From positions 1-12,603 of the forward strand of contig CAKTKB010000035.1 in the NCBI GenBank assembly GCA_934569195.1: a stretch of DNA of 12,603 bases, in the 5' to 3' direction. Of the stretch, positions 1 through 6,645 are shown in pieces; position 1 is the first letter of the stretch; each line of letters begins with the position of its first letter. The stretch comes from an uncultured Oscillospiraceae bacterium. Lineage in GTDB: Bacteria > Bacillota > Clostridia > Oscillospirales > Oscillospiraceae. The notes beneath the pieces were generated by a model. It saw nothing but the letters and a program-made list of their open reading frames with translations. It was not told the DNA's origin and did not search any database. The translations under genes were made by a program, and so were the position numbers.

Positions 1-109
1 CAACATCATTTTCTCTGGCAAAAAGGCGAGAACCAACAGAAACGCCTTGCACTGTGCGAACATTATTTTTTGTAGCGACAATGCCACCAGCTCCACCTCT
101 ACCGCCCAT
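1..109 (-). CDS. Partial head-region protein, N-terminus only
   Basis: Only the first 36 residues lie in the window; the gene continues past the left edge. The product begins MGGRGGAGG, a glycine/arginine-rich start often seen on minor capsid or head-associated proteins encoded just after the portal in Firmicutes phages. The start is well supported: its ATG shares one base with the TAA stop of the portal gene (TAATG), so translation is probably coupled. No catalytic motif can be seen in this fragment. Position suggests a head morphogenesis or minor capsid protein, but a fused toxin-like or nuclease domain further on cannot be excluded. Confidence 0.6.
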   Translation of the reverse strand, partial: MGGRGGAGGIVATKNNVRTVQGVSVGSRLFARENDV

Positions 110-1512
110 TACTCTACCTCCTGTTGCTGTTCAGTTACCATGTCCTGCGCCTTCGGCAGCGCCGCCTTTGCGGTCGTCTCATCCTCATTCATCCACTTCA
201 TACGGAATTCCCAATCGTTCATAATCCCAGCGTTAAGCAACTGCACGTCTCGGTTGAAGTCCTGGCCCTTGTCTTCTATGATGGAATCGTCGAAGTCAAT
301 GGAGATCTGGACATTCTCATTAAGCGATGCGCCCATGTACCGATTCCCCATGCGGAGCAAATTCCGGCACAGCTCTGTGATTGCCTGTTCAAGAACAATT
401 TCATGTTTTTTGATTGTGCGGAACAGGGTGCTGTTTTCGCTGATGACCTGCGTGGCAGTTGCGATGCTGCCCTGATTGAATTTGTAATGGTTTTCACCGA
501 AGCCGCACTTGCTGGACAGGATGTTCAACATATCTTGCATACCGGTGTTAAACTCTGCCGTCCGCAGCGACATATCAACCTGCTGCAAGATGTTGCCGTT
601 GCCGCCTCTATCCTCCGGCAGCACATAGTACACGGTCTCACGCTTGTCAAACACTGGCCGACCGTCAATGCTCTTGGTAGCTTCCGGCTGTACCACAATG
701 CGCTTCTTGCCCAGCACAAATTCATTCACATAGCTGTCATAAGTAATGTCAACGCTCTTGAGCTGGTCAATGGCGTGAGCAAACACAGCCACGCCAAGCG
801 GGTTATTTTCGTCAGAGTTTGCAATGTTCAGCCGGTCGATCACAAACTGCGGCTTATCGCTGCCGGTATGAATCACCGGAGGAATTGTCTCGAACCCTCT
901 TACGCTGGTCAGCGGAACTTCCTCTGCATCATACAGGTGGTTTTCAATATCATACTCTCCGCCGTGAAGCCGATGCACTTGTATATAGGTATATTCCGTG
1001 TCACCAACCTTCCGGGTGGACGCGAACGCACACTCACGGATAACGCCATTATCCCACGTCAGAGGGTAGATGTTCCCGGCACTGACGTAGTTAATGCGAA
1101 TACGGCCAGAGTCGACGACCTCTGCCGTATCTGGGTTAATCCCCATGCCTTCCATCACCGGCACATACGCAACTGTTCCGGTTGCCGCCTTGCGCTCCTG
1201 AGATTCGTTAGCCTTTACCTCCCAGTTGTTGTCGGCAAAAACAGCATCGATAAATTCCTGCTCCTGTTTGCCTTCAAGTGTGACGTTAACCCGCTCATTC
1301 ATTAGGAGGTTGGCCCAGTCCTCGCAGACTTTCTTTCCCATGCCCACCGAATACCGGTGGCACTCCAGTTCTTCAATGCCATTCCACACCGTATAACTGT
1401 GGAAATCTTCAACGTTTCCCTTATACCAAGCGTTCCAAAGACCGATTAGAGAATAGAAATTGCTGTCGACCGTATCAAACCCAAGGTCCTTTAATGCTAC
1501 ACGAATATTCAC
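109..1512 (-). CDS. Phage portal protein (SPP1 gp6-like)
   Basis: Likely a 467-residue portal protein, the ring at the capsid vertex through which DNA is packaged and to which terminase docks. Length fits the SPP1 gp6-like portal family (about 450-500 residues). Visible family-like features are the N-terminal Trp/Tyr-rich segment (LWNAWYKGNVEDFHSY), the mixed central region, and the long C-terminal helical part ending in an acidic Gln/Glu tail. The start is a GTG at 1512-1510 that overlaps the terminase TGA stop (GTGA), a strong reason to choose it. It directly follows the terminase large subunit, the canonical order. The rightward 393-codon open frame across the same DNA is an antisense shadow. 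Confidence 0.87.
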   Translation of the reverse strand: MNIRVALKDLGFDTVDSNFYSLIGLWNAWYKGNVEDFHSYTVWNGIEELECHRYSVGMGKKVCEDWANLLMNERVNVTLEGKQEQEFIDAVFADNNWEVKANESQERKAATGTVAYVPVMEGMGINPDTAEVVDSGRIRINYVSAGNIYPLTWDNGVIRECAFASTRKVGDTEYTYIQVHRLHGGEYDIENHLYDAEEVPLTSVRGFETIPPVIHTGSDKPQFVIDRLNIANSDENNPLGVAVFAHAIDQLKSVDITYDSYVNEFVLGKKRIVVQPEATKSIDGRPVFDKRETVYYVLPEDRGGNGNILQQVDMSLRTAEFNTGMQDMLNILSSKCGFGENHYKFNQGSIATATQVISENSTLFRTIKKHEIVLEQAITELCRNLLRMGNRYMGASLNENVQISIDFDDSIIEDKGQDFNRDVQLLNAGIMNDWEFRMKWMNEDETTAKAALPKAQDMVTEQQQEVE

Positions 1513-2771
1513 TGTTTCACCGTCCTCATGTGCCCGGCATATTCCAGGTCTTTGTAATAAGGCTCAATGCTGTACTCAAAGGCATCCAAACTGTCGATGT
1601 CGGACGTGCCGTCATCCAAGCGCTCATCCTCAAATTTATCAGGATCATAAATAGCGGATTGCAGCGCATCGATCAAATGTGGGCAGCTCCGAGACACCTT
1701 GAGCCTGCCTTGCTTCATCAGCAGCACAACCAGTCTGATTCTGTCTGTGATCTGCATTTTCAGCGCGTTCTTGACTTGGGTGCCCAGCCGGAGCTTTTGT
1801 GCCGTGTGATCTAAACCTCGTATAAGCACCGTTTCCGCGCTATCCGCTCGTGTCTGGCTGTAACCATACTTTGACGTTATCAGCTGGCAGAACGTAGCAA
1901 AACGCCGGTTTAATGCATCCGGGTCAATTTCTTCGTTTTTGATGTATTCTTCTTCCAACGCCACAACCCGGAAATCTTTTGTAATCCCGGTGGCCTGAAA
2001 CTTCGTTGCAGATTTTGTGCCGCCGAAGTCAACGCCGATGGAAATAACGGAGAACTTTGTATCGTTTTCTTCCGCCCATTTGATAGGGTCATCAATCAGA
2101 TACTTTTCTGTGTCGTTGGCAAAGTCCTTGTAAACAACACCTTCCGCAGATACCCAAACCCCGCGGATATAGCGATCATAGTAAACGGTTCCTTCATACT
2201 CCCGTTTCAGATTTTCAACAAACGTAGTCGGCAAAAACGGGTTGTCGTCTATCGTGTATGTTTGGCTAAAAATATCTGCGTCGCTATCCAAAAACTTTTT
2301 CAGCCAGTGATTCGGATATTGCGGGTTATACGTTCCGTCAAAGCAGGAATACTCTTTATCAAGTCTGCTTTTCAGAAGGGCAAAGACTTCTTCCGACCAA
2401 TCTGCAACCTCGTCGCCGTAGCAATACTTGATTGACGCGCCACGAATCTTTGAAACCTGTGATACTTTTTCCGCCCCGAGGCAATAACACTTTTCTCCGA
2501 AAATCCATGCGGTGTTATCACTGGAAATTGTTCCGACAAGCTTATCACCATACAGATTCCGCATCGGTTCTAACACGTTTCTCTCTATTGTGGATTTTGT
2601 AACTCCTAGGATGACAGAAAGCCCATCTTTTCCAACGCGTTCTCGTATACGAAGTGGAATAATCCACTTGAAATCTAAATATGTCTTTCCGCTTCGTGTC
2701 GCACCGCCCTTGAAATTCCAGCGATGATTTGCATATCTTGCGAATTCAATTTGCTTCGGGCTTAACAGCAT
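1509..2771 (-). CDS. terL: Phage terminase large subunit (PBSX/Terminase_3 type)
   Basis: ATP-driven DNA packaging motor and nuclease, 420 residues with the chosen start. An N-terminal ATPase carries a Walker A motif, GGATRSGKT, at about residues 22-30 and a Walker B-like YCYGDE at about 117-121. A C-terminal RNase-H-like nuclease shows VDFGG (D248), RADSAE (D310) and a third acidic site near DSLDAFEY (about 393-400). A start eight codons upstream (2795) exists, but the ATG at 2771 has AAGGAG at 2779-2784 with a 7-nt gap and is preferred. It overlaps the end of the small-subunit gene by 26 bases and is coupled to the portal by a GTGA overlap. The frame is intact. Confidence 0.93.
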   Translation of the reverse strand: MLLSPKQIEFARYANHRWNFKGGATRSGKTYLDFKWIIPLRIRERVGKDGLSVILGVTKSTIERNVLEPMRNLYGDKLVGTISSDNTAWIFGEKCYCLGAEKVSQVSKIRGASIKYCYGDEVADWSEEVFALLKSRLDKEYSCFDGTYNPQYPNHWLKKFLDSDADIFSQTYTIDDNPFLPTTFVENLKREYEGTVYYDRYIRGVWVSAEGVVYKDFANDTEKYLIDDPIKWAEENDTKFSVISIGVDFGGTKSATKFQATGITKDFRVVALEEEYIKNEEIDPDALNRRFATFCQLITSKYGYSQTRADSAETVLIRGLDHTAQKLRLGTQVKNALKMQITDRIRLVVLLMKQGRLKVSRSCPHLIDALQSAIYDPDKFEDERLDDGTSDIDSLDAFEYSIEPYYKDLEYAGHMRTVKQ

Positions 2772-3165
2772 CTCTAAACTCCTTAAGCAGACCATCCAGC
2801 TTGTTCAAGCTGTCATTACTGCTTGCTGTGTTCTTCGTTGCCTTGTCAACGATAATACCAAATGATGTCGCGATCTGGCTCAGCGTTGCAGCCGAAATCT
2901 TTTCGGGGTCAGTAAGTGCCTTCAAGTGTAAAACAATAGCTTCCTGCATCGCGCTTTTTTGCGATTCCATGAAAGCCAGCATTTCTGCGGTGTTTTCCTC
3001 TTTTTTTCGCTGTACTTTTTCGCTAATATCTGGTGATGCGTCAACAATTCTCTTCACAGTCTGGTGCGTGACGCCATGCTTCTTCGCCACAGCGTTGTAC
3101 GACTGCATTTCTACCCAGTCGGCAACTATTTTCTTTTTCTGCCGATCAGTCAATCTCGCAGCCAT
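2746..3165 (-). CDS. terS: Phage terminase small subunit-like protein
   Basis: A 139-residue protein likely to recognise packaging DNA and load the large subunit. Residues about 1-45 form a helix-turn-helix (SYNAVAKKHGVTHQTVKRIV) typical of small terminase subunits. The middle is charged and helical (KVQRKKEENTAEML), consistent with oligomerisation, and a shorter C-terminal helix ends the protein. Location directly before the large subunit is the main functional argument, because these proteins diverge strongly. The start has a modest purine-rich site (GGGGTGG). This is the first gene after the 139-bp regulatory gap, so it may head a separately controlled packaging transcript. Confidence 0.8.
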   Translation of the reverse strand: MAARLTDRQKKKIVADWVEMQSYNAVAKKHGVTHQTVKRIVDASPDISEKVQRKKEENTAEMLAFMESQKSAMQEAIVLHLKALTDPEKISAATLSQIATSFGIIVDKATKNTASSNDSLNKLDGLLKEFRDAVKPEAN

Positions 3166-3212
3166 GCCACCACCCCGTTATCGAGTCATCCACTCCCTCA
3201 CATCATAAAATA

Positions 3213-3241
3213 GGAGCGCAGAGTTTATTCCTCCACGCTCC
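3213..3241 (-). promoter_or_regulatory. Strong RNA hairpin in the leader of the packaging genes
   Basis: On the minus strand GGAGCGTGGAG pairs with CTCTGCGCTCC around a 7-nt loop, giving 11 continuous pairs if two G-U wobbles are counted. The sequence after the hairpin (TATTTTAT) is only a poor U-tract, so it may be a weak intrinsic terminator behind the XRE gene, an antitermination target or a 5'-UTR structure. It lies about 50 bases before the terminase small-subunit start. The structure is read directly; the role is inferred. Confidence 0.5.
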
Positions 3242-3265
3242 CATGCTATCACAGTTTTCACAGAT

Positions 3266-3287
3266 TTTTGAAAGTATACTTTCAAAA
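3266..3287. promoter_or_regulatory. 22-bp perfect palindrome, candidate operator
   Basis: The half-site TTTTGAAAGTA is followed directly by its exact reverse complement, with no spacer. It sits 18 bases beyond the stop of the XRE-family regulator gene and about 100 bases before the terminase small subunit. Its centre contains TATACT, five of six matches to a -10 element on either strand, though no good -35 box was found. Two-fold symmetric sites of this size are typical targets of dimeric XRE repressors. Binding by the neighbouring protein is inferred. Confidence 0.5.
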
Positions 3288-3304
3288 TCGAAAAAACTTT
3301 CGTT

Positions 3305-3526
3305 TTATTTTCCGGCAAGATAGTCAATCGAAACACCCAGTTTTTCGGACAGTTGCACCAGTGCTGTTAGTGTAGGCTCTATCTCGCCTCGTTCGTACAT
3401 CCCGACTGTTGGGCGAGAAAGCCCGCACAGCTCGCTTAAAACGTACCGCTTCATGCCCTTTTTTTCTCTCTGTTGCCGGAGGCGAAAGCGAAACACGTCT
3501 GTGCAGTTGAGTGTTTGCCTATTCAT
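3305..3526 (-). CDS. XRE-family HTH transcriptional regulator
   Basis: A 73-residue Cro/C1-type DNA-binding protein. After a short N-terminal lead, residues about 12-70 make the five-helix XRE fold: LRQQREKKGMKRYVLSEL, then the recognition helix region LSRPTVGMYERGEIEPT, then LVQLSEKLGVSIDYLAG. There is no ligand or protease domain, so it should act as a simple dimeric binder. The ATG at 3526 overlaps the upstream TAG stop by 8 bases, so the gene has no promoter of its own and is probably co-expressed with the accessory block. Its position just before the packaging genes, next to a 22-bp palindrome, suggests control of late transcription. This is inference. Confidence 0.85.
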   Translation of the reverse strand: MNRQTLNCTDVFRFRLRQQREKKGMKRYVLSELCGLSRPTVGMYERGEIEPTLTALVQLSEKLGVSIDYLAGK

Positions 3527-3866
3527 TACACATCGGCAGGTTGAGCGCTATACGTGCTTCTTCTCGTTCTTCTTCCAGCTCGCGCTTATACGCCGAGCAC
3601 AGGAATGCAACATTAGTTGCAACGTGCCATAGCACCGGCAGGCCGCTTTCTTCGTCAATCCCCAGCGGATTATCCCACATCGCCAAAACGTGTCGCAGGA
3701 GTGCCTCTCGCCACTTTTCGCGCGGTACACTGCGCCAGTCCTCGGCGTCAGCATATTTTCGCTTTCCAAATGCACGGACTTCTGCAATCGCTGTAATAAT
3801 ATCTGGCGGTACCAGCGACGGTTGCAATTTTCCATCGTCATATTTTGCGCCTTTGATTTGTTCCAT
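3519..3866 (-). CDS. dATP/dGTP diphosphohydrolase-like protein (DUF5664)
   Basis: A 115-residue protein resembling the family annotated as dATP/dGTP diphosphohydrolase N-terminal domain / DUF5664. Recognisable motifs are GAKYDDGKLQPSLVPP near the N-terminus, AFGKRKYADAEDW in the middle, and ALLRHVLAMW followed by ESGLPVLWHVATN, the helical His/Asp/Glu segments typical of the family. A role in phage nucleotide-pool processing is plausible; enzymatic activity is unproven from sequence. The open frame reaches back to 3929, but the ATG at 3866 forms TAATG with the upstream stop and is preferred. It is the only gene here with a clear TAG stop, which shows that TAG terminates translation in this genome. 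Confidence 0.72.
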   Translation of the reverse strand: MEQIKGAKYDDGKLQPSLVPPDIITAIAEVRAFGKRKYADAEDWRSVPREKWREALLRHVLAMWDNPLGIDEESGLPVLWHVATNVAFLCSAYKRELEEEREEARIALNLPMCNE

Positions 3867-4378
3867 TACAGTTTGACCCCCTTTATGTACTTGTCGAAAT
3901 AGGTAACTGCCACGGCCATAGCCGCCCACATATCTGCGCTAAATCCATAGAAAAATCCCGGTTTTTGCTTTGTGCCTTTGCCGTAGTTTGGCTGTCCTGG
4001 TGCATAACGGTCCACTAGGGCTTGTCGGATGTTTGCATCTTTTGCCTGTAAACTGCCACACAGGTACAGTTTTTCTTCCCGCCGGTAAATCTTTCGCACT
4101 GCCTGCGCCCATGTCTTTGTTGTAGCCGCTTCCCAGAAACGGCCTATCCAGACGCATGTGTCAAATACTTCTTGTCCGACCGGCATTCCCATGCCCGCAA
4201 TCATCTCGATTACAATGTCGGCGTGTTCGCATACCTGTAAGTTAGCCATTACGCTGAATATGTCCGTGTTGCAAATTTTCCCAGCTGCAACAACTTTCGT
4301 AATTTCGGAGCCGTCGTGCTCTACCTTGACATATCCTGTGTACTCATTCCCTGGGTCCAGTGCAAGGATGTGTTTCAC
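3866..4378 (-). CDS. RuvC-like Holliday junction resolvase
   Basis: A 170-residue RNase-H-fold nuclease of the phage RuvC-like group, expected to cut branched DNA before packaging. Acidic residues fit the RuvC pattern: D8 in LALDPGNEYTG, E58 in IVIEMIAGMG, D114 in AKDANIRQAL and D149 in FSADMWAAMAVAV. Length matches RuvC. An ATG at 4402 exists, but the GTG at 4378 has GGAGG five bases upstream and overlaps the preceding TGA (GTGA), so it is preferred. Location between small accessory genes and the packaging module fits a resolvase that clears junctions for the terminase. Substrate preference cannot be read from sequence. Confidence 0.82.
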   Translation of the reverse strand: MKHILALDPGNEYTGYVKVEHDGSEITKVVAAGKICNTDIFSVMANLQVCEHADIVIEMIAGMGMPVGQEVFDTCVWIGRFWEAATTKTWAQAVRKIYRREEKLYLCGSLQAKDANIRQALVDRYAPGQPNYGKGTKQKPGFFYGFSADMWAAMAVAVTYFDKYIKGVKL

Positions 4379-4839
4379 ACAATTTCCTCCATTTCTTTCC
4401 ACGCCTTGCGCGCGTCATCTTCGGTGAAAAATACCGTCTTTCCAAAGGCTTCTTCGCAAAATCGGCGTTTCCCAGTGATGATCGTTACACCATTCCTGTC
4501 GATTCTGGCTGCATCTACCGTAACAGGGATGGGCTTTTTGGGGCGCGTGTAGAACAGTTGAGACAGCCAGACCGTATCTCCCGGCCTACAGGGTAGTGTC
4601 AGGTTTTTCCCACTGACGTCTTCTCGCATCAGCTCGACCATACGGCTAATAGACATACCGCTTCCGGAGAGGGCTTCTTCAATTTCTCTGGCCTCGGCGC
4701 AGGCTTTCGGTGAAAGGCGGGAATCCTCATATTCTGCAAGTCGCTCCGCCATCTGGACAATGTCACCGACCGTCGCAGTGTGCAGCGCGCGCCCATTTAT
4801 CCGCACGCAATCCCCATTCCAGCTTGTCAATCTCTCCAT
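4375..4839 (-). CDS. MERLT-type phage protein, paralogue 1
   Basis: A 154-residue conserved phage protein of unknown function. It opens with MERLTSWNG, has a helical MAERLAEYEDSRLSP segment at about residues 30-45, a TLPCRPGDTVWLS strand segment at about 80-92, and ends with FGKTVFFTEDDARKAW. The same four blocks in the same order occur in the gene at 5364-5876, so the two are paralogues. The start ATG at 4839 has AGGAGG with a 7-nt gap. The open frame continues upstream to 5238, but that part is the shadow of the DUF4406 gene. It overlaps DUF4406 by 13 bases and is coupled to the RuvC-like gene. The PGDTVW block could be a small beta-barrel; this is speculative. Confidence 0.78.
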   Translation of the reverse strand: MERLTSWNGDCVRINGRALHTATVGDIVQMAERLAEYEDSRLSPKACAEAREIEEALSGSGMSISRMVELMREDVSGKNLTLPCRPGDTVWLSQLFYTRPKKPIPVTVDAARIDRNGVTIITGKRRFCEEAFGKTVFFTEDDARKAWKEMEEIV

Positions 4840-5138
4840 TCCCGTTCCTCCTCTAATGCTTCCGAAAGCCTCCGAACACGTTTCTTGACGTACCAGCAAT
4901 ACTGCATTTCCAGCCGTGCCCCTGCGCTTTTCGCCGCGTCCGCCAAATACCACAGCTCGTCCGCGACATCGAGCATAGCAAAGCAAATGCGCATATATGC
5001 CGCAGGCTCCATCCCCTCCGGCAGCTCCGCCGGATTCATGGCGATATGTCCAAGTGCTTCCACCTGCCGCGCTGCGCAGGCAAACTTCTTCCGATACTCC
5101 GGATCGCCGGTGATCTTCCCGGCAATGTAAATCTTCAC
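4827..5138 (-). CDS. DUF4406 protein (deoxyribosyltransferase-like fold)
   Basis: A 103-residue protein beginning VKIYIAGKITGDPEYRKKF, the signature of DUF4406, a family distantly related to nucleoside 2-deoxyribosyltransferases. Further family features are the central ALGHIAMNPAELPEG, the AYMRICFAMLDVADELWYL segment, and GARLEMQYCWYV near the end. Enzymatic activity is not established for these phage proteins; a role in nucleotide metabolism is inference from the fold. The start is a GTG at 5138 preceded by GGAGG with a 7-nt gap and overlapping the upstream TGA (GTGA). The open frame reaching back to 5273 is a Gly/Arg-rich shadow. The highly charged tail REWRD overlaps the next gene. Confidence 0.82.
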   Translation of the reverse strand: MKIYIAGKITGDPEYRKKFACAARQVEALGHIAMNPAELPEGMEPAAYMRICFAMLDVADELWYLADAAKSAGARLEMQYCWYVKKRVRRLSEALEEEREWRD

Positions 5139-5371
5139 GGCTTCTCCTCCAAATCGCCCAGCAGCTCCACCGTGACCACGACCCGCCCCGCGAAGCCCCC
5201 GTTCCAGTCCTTTTTCGGCCCGAGCTTTTCCACCCCATCCATGACCGTCCGGATAATGTCCTGTGAGTTGCATCTCAGGCGATCCTCCGTGTAAGACAGG
5301 ACCCCGCTCATTTCAATTCCCACGCGTGGACGCTGCTGATAAAGACCCATCATATAGTTCTTTTCATCCAT
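5135..5371 (-). CDS. Small hypothetical phage protein (78 aa)
   Basis: A 78-residue protein that I do not recognise. It begins MDEKNYMMGLYQQRP, carries an Arg/Cys/Asn patch in the middle and ends with the strand-like GGFAGRVVVTVELLGDLEEKP. There is no transmembrane segment and only one Cys. Support as a gene comes from its position: it starts with an 8-base overlap of the preceding gene and ends in a GTGA overlap with DUF4406, with no other frame filling the interval. A purine-rich AAGGATGG precedes the ATG. Function unknown. Confidence 0.65.
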   Translation of the reverse strand: MDEKNYMMGLYQQRPRVGIEMSGVLSYTEDRLRCNSQDIIRTVMDGVEKLGPKKDWNGGFAGRVVVTVELLGDLEEKP

Positions 5372-5876
5372 CCTTTTTGCCCTCCAAAGCCCGCTCCGCT
5401 TCCTCGCGGGTCAAAAACGTGTTCTTTCCAAATCTATCCGTGCTAAACGTGCGCTCATTTGTATGCCCTGTTTTATCTACGTGCTCACTGTAAACCCATG
5501 AGATACCTGTTTCGTCCACCGCGTACCCTGCCACCGTAAATTCGAGAATCTGATTGGCGTTGACGAAATAAACCGTATCCCCCACCTTGCACGGCAGCAC
5601 CACCACGCGCCCTTCCTTGTCCGCCGCAACCAGCTCCCGCAGACGCTCCGGCGTAGTCTCCAGCGCCTGCGCCGCCAGCTTGATAAGCGCGTCCGTCGTA
5701 AATGCGCTTTTGATTTCCTCCGGCGTCATCCCCGTGTCCTCATACGCGGCAAGACGCTCGCAGATTGCCGTCTCAAACGGGCAATCCCTGGTAACGCATC
5801 CGCCGCCGTAGCACGGATTATCAAAGCAGCGCGGATAATAGGCGTGCCCATTTTCCCATTTCGTCAGTCGTTCCAT
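5364..5876 (-). CDS. MERLT-type phage protein, paralogue 2, with Cys cluster
   Basis: A 170-residue protein related to the gene at 4375-4839. It shares MERLTKWENG at the start, ERLAAYEDTGMTPEEI, VVLPCKVGDTVYFV and FGKNTFLTREEAERAL in the same order. It differs by a Cys-rich insert at about residues 17-40 (CFDNPCYGGGCVTRDC, then a further Cys), which looks like a small metal-binding knuckle absent from its paralogue. Such proteins are frequent in Firmicutes phages, but their function is unknown. The ATG shares a base with the upstream TAA stop (TAATG). The two copies are separated by the 78-aa gene and DUF4406. Confidence 0.78.
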   Translation of the reverse strand: MERLTKWENGHAYYPRCFDNPCYGGGCVTRDCPFETAICERLAAYEDTGMTPEEIKSAFTTDALIKLAAQALETTPERLRELVAADKEGRVVVLPCKVGDTVYFVNANQILEFTVAGYAVDETGISWVYSEHVDKTGHTNERTFSTDRFGKNTFLTREEAERALEGKKDG

Positions 5877-6445
5877 TACATTTCTCCTTCCTCCGGCGCT
5901 TCCGGGAACGACATCCAGTGCGTGACAGTGCAGTCGACCGGATTATTGTACACATCATCCGGGTTAAACTTCCTGCTTTCCCACCAGCCCTCCGGGATGT
6001 AGTAATCATCAACATCTTCGTCGTACAGACCATAGCAGTCGATGTCGCACCAATTCCAGCCACTGTCCTGCGTCAGCATTTTCCCATCCTCATAGATTGC
6101 CGGTGTGACGAATCGGTAGCCATTTCGATTGCAAACAATCAGAACATCAATTTCCGGCTTCGGCAACCGATCCTCCACCGGTATCCACCGCTGTTTCTCC
6201 CGCAGCGCCGCATTCTCCGCCAGCAGCCGCTCGATCGCATCCGCGGCATCAGAAATGATCTGGTACACTTTGCACGATGCCCACCCGCACAGCTTTTGCC
6301 ATTCTTCAAGATTCTCCGTTGCCCAATACGGGCATTTCTTACATCCTTCGTTCGTGGCTTTCTCATGTCTAGCCCGACACCGCAGCGCCTGCACGATTTC
6401 CTTATCCGTCATCCGCTCAATCGCAGACTGTTCCAAGTCACCCAT
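5876..6445 (-). CDS. DUF551 domain protein with Cys-rich N-terminus
   Basis: A 189-residue phage protein. The C-terminal part from about residue 87 has the DUF551 hallmarks RWIPVEDRLPKPEIDVLIV and VTHWMSFPEAPEEGE. The N-terminal part has a helical start (MTDKEIVQALRCRARHE), a Cys set (CKKCPYW, then two further Cys before residue 60) and a short helix DAADAIERLLAENAALREK that may form a coiled coil. DUF551 occurs widely in phages; its function is unknown. The start overlaps the previous TGA stop (TGATG) and follows a GGGGGAGG site. M12 is a possible alternative start. Confidence 0.8.
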   Translation of the reverse strand: MGDLEQSAIERMTDKEIVQALRCRARHEKATNEGCKKCPYWATENLEEWQKLCGWASCKVYQIISDAADAIERLLAENAALREKQRWIPVEDRLPKPEIDVLIVCNRNGYRFVTPAIYEDGKMLTQDSGWNWCDIDCYGLYDEDVDDYYIPEGWWESRKFNPDDVYNNPVDCTVTHWMSFPEAPEEGEM

Positions 6446-6645
6446 CAGTGCCTCCCCCTCTTCCGCAGATCCATCTTGCTCCGCGCCGCCCGCCGCTGCG
6501 CCGGACTCACATCCTTTTCCGCGCTCCGCTTGGCGTTGCGCTCATATTCTGCCATCTTGTATGCCGCATATTCCACGTACTCCGGGCACTCCACCCGGCA
6601 CGTCACGCTCCGCCGCGGGCAGTTTCGCTTGCATGGGCATTTCAT
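6445..6645 (-). CDS. Small Cys- and Arg-rich hypothetical protein
   Basis: A 66-residue basic protein. The first 20 residues hold five cysteines (CPCKRNCPRRSVTCRVEC), which could bind one zinc ion. The rest is a charged helix rich in Arg, Lys and Ala ending KMDLRKRGRH. It might bind nucleic acid, but this is inference from charge and cysteines only. The ATG overlaps the TGA of the replication initiator gene (ATGA), and its own stop overlaps the start of the DUF551 gene, so it sits in a coupled series. I recognise no specific family. Confidence 0.65.
   Translation of the reverse strand: MKCPCKRNCPRRSVTCRVECPEYVEYAAYKMAEYERNAKRSAEKDVSPAQRRAARSKMDLRKRGRH

Noticed and set aside
124..1305. 393-codon rightward open frame opposite the portal gene
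   Set aside because: It lies wholly antisense to a portal gene with a coupled start, and its residue mix (His/Val/Leu/Arg-rich) is that of a reverse-frame shadow with no domain.
3519..3929. Longer start for the dATP/dGTP diphosphohydrolase-like gene
   Set aside because: The extra 21 residues overlap the conserved end of the RuvC-like gene; the TAATG junction supports 3866.
4840..5238. N-terminal extension of the MERLT paralogue
   Set aside because: It is Arg/Gly/Ser-rich shadow coding opposite no domain; the ATG at 4839 has a clear AGGAGG site and matches the paralogue's start.
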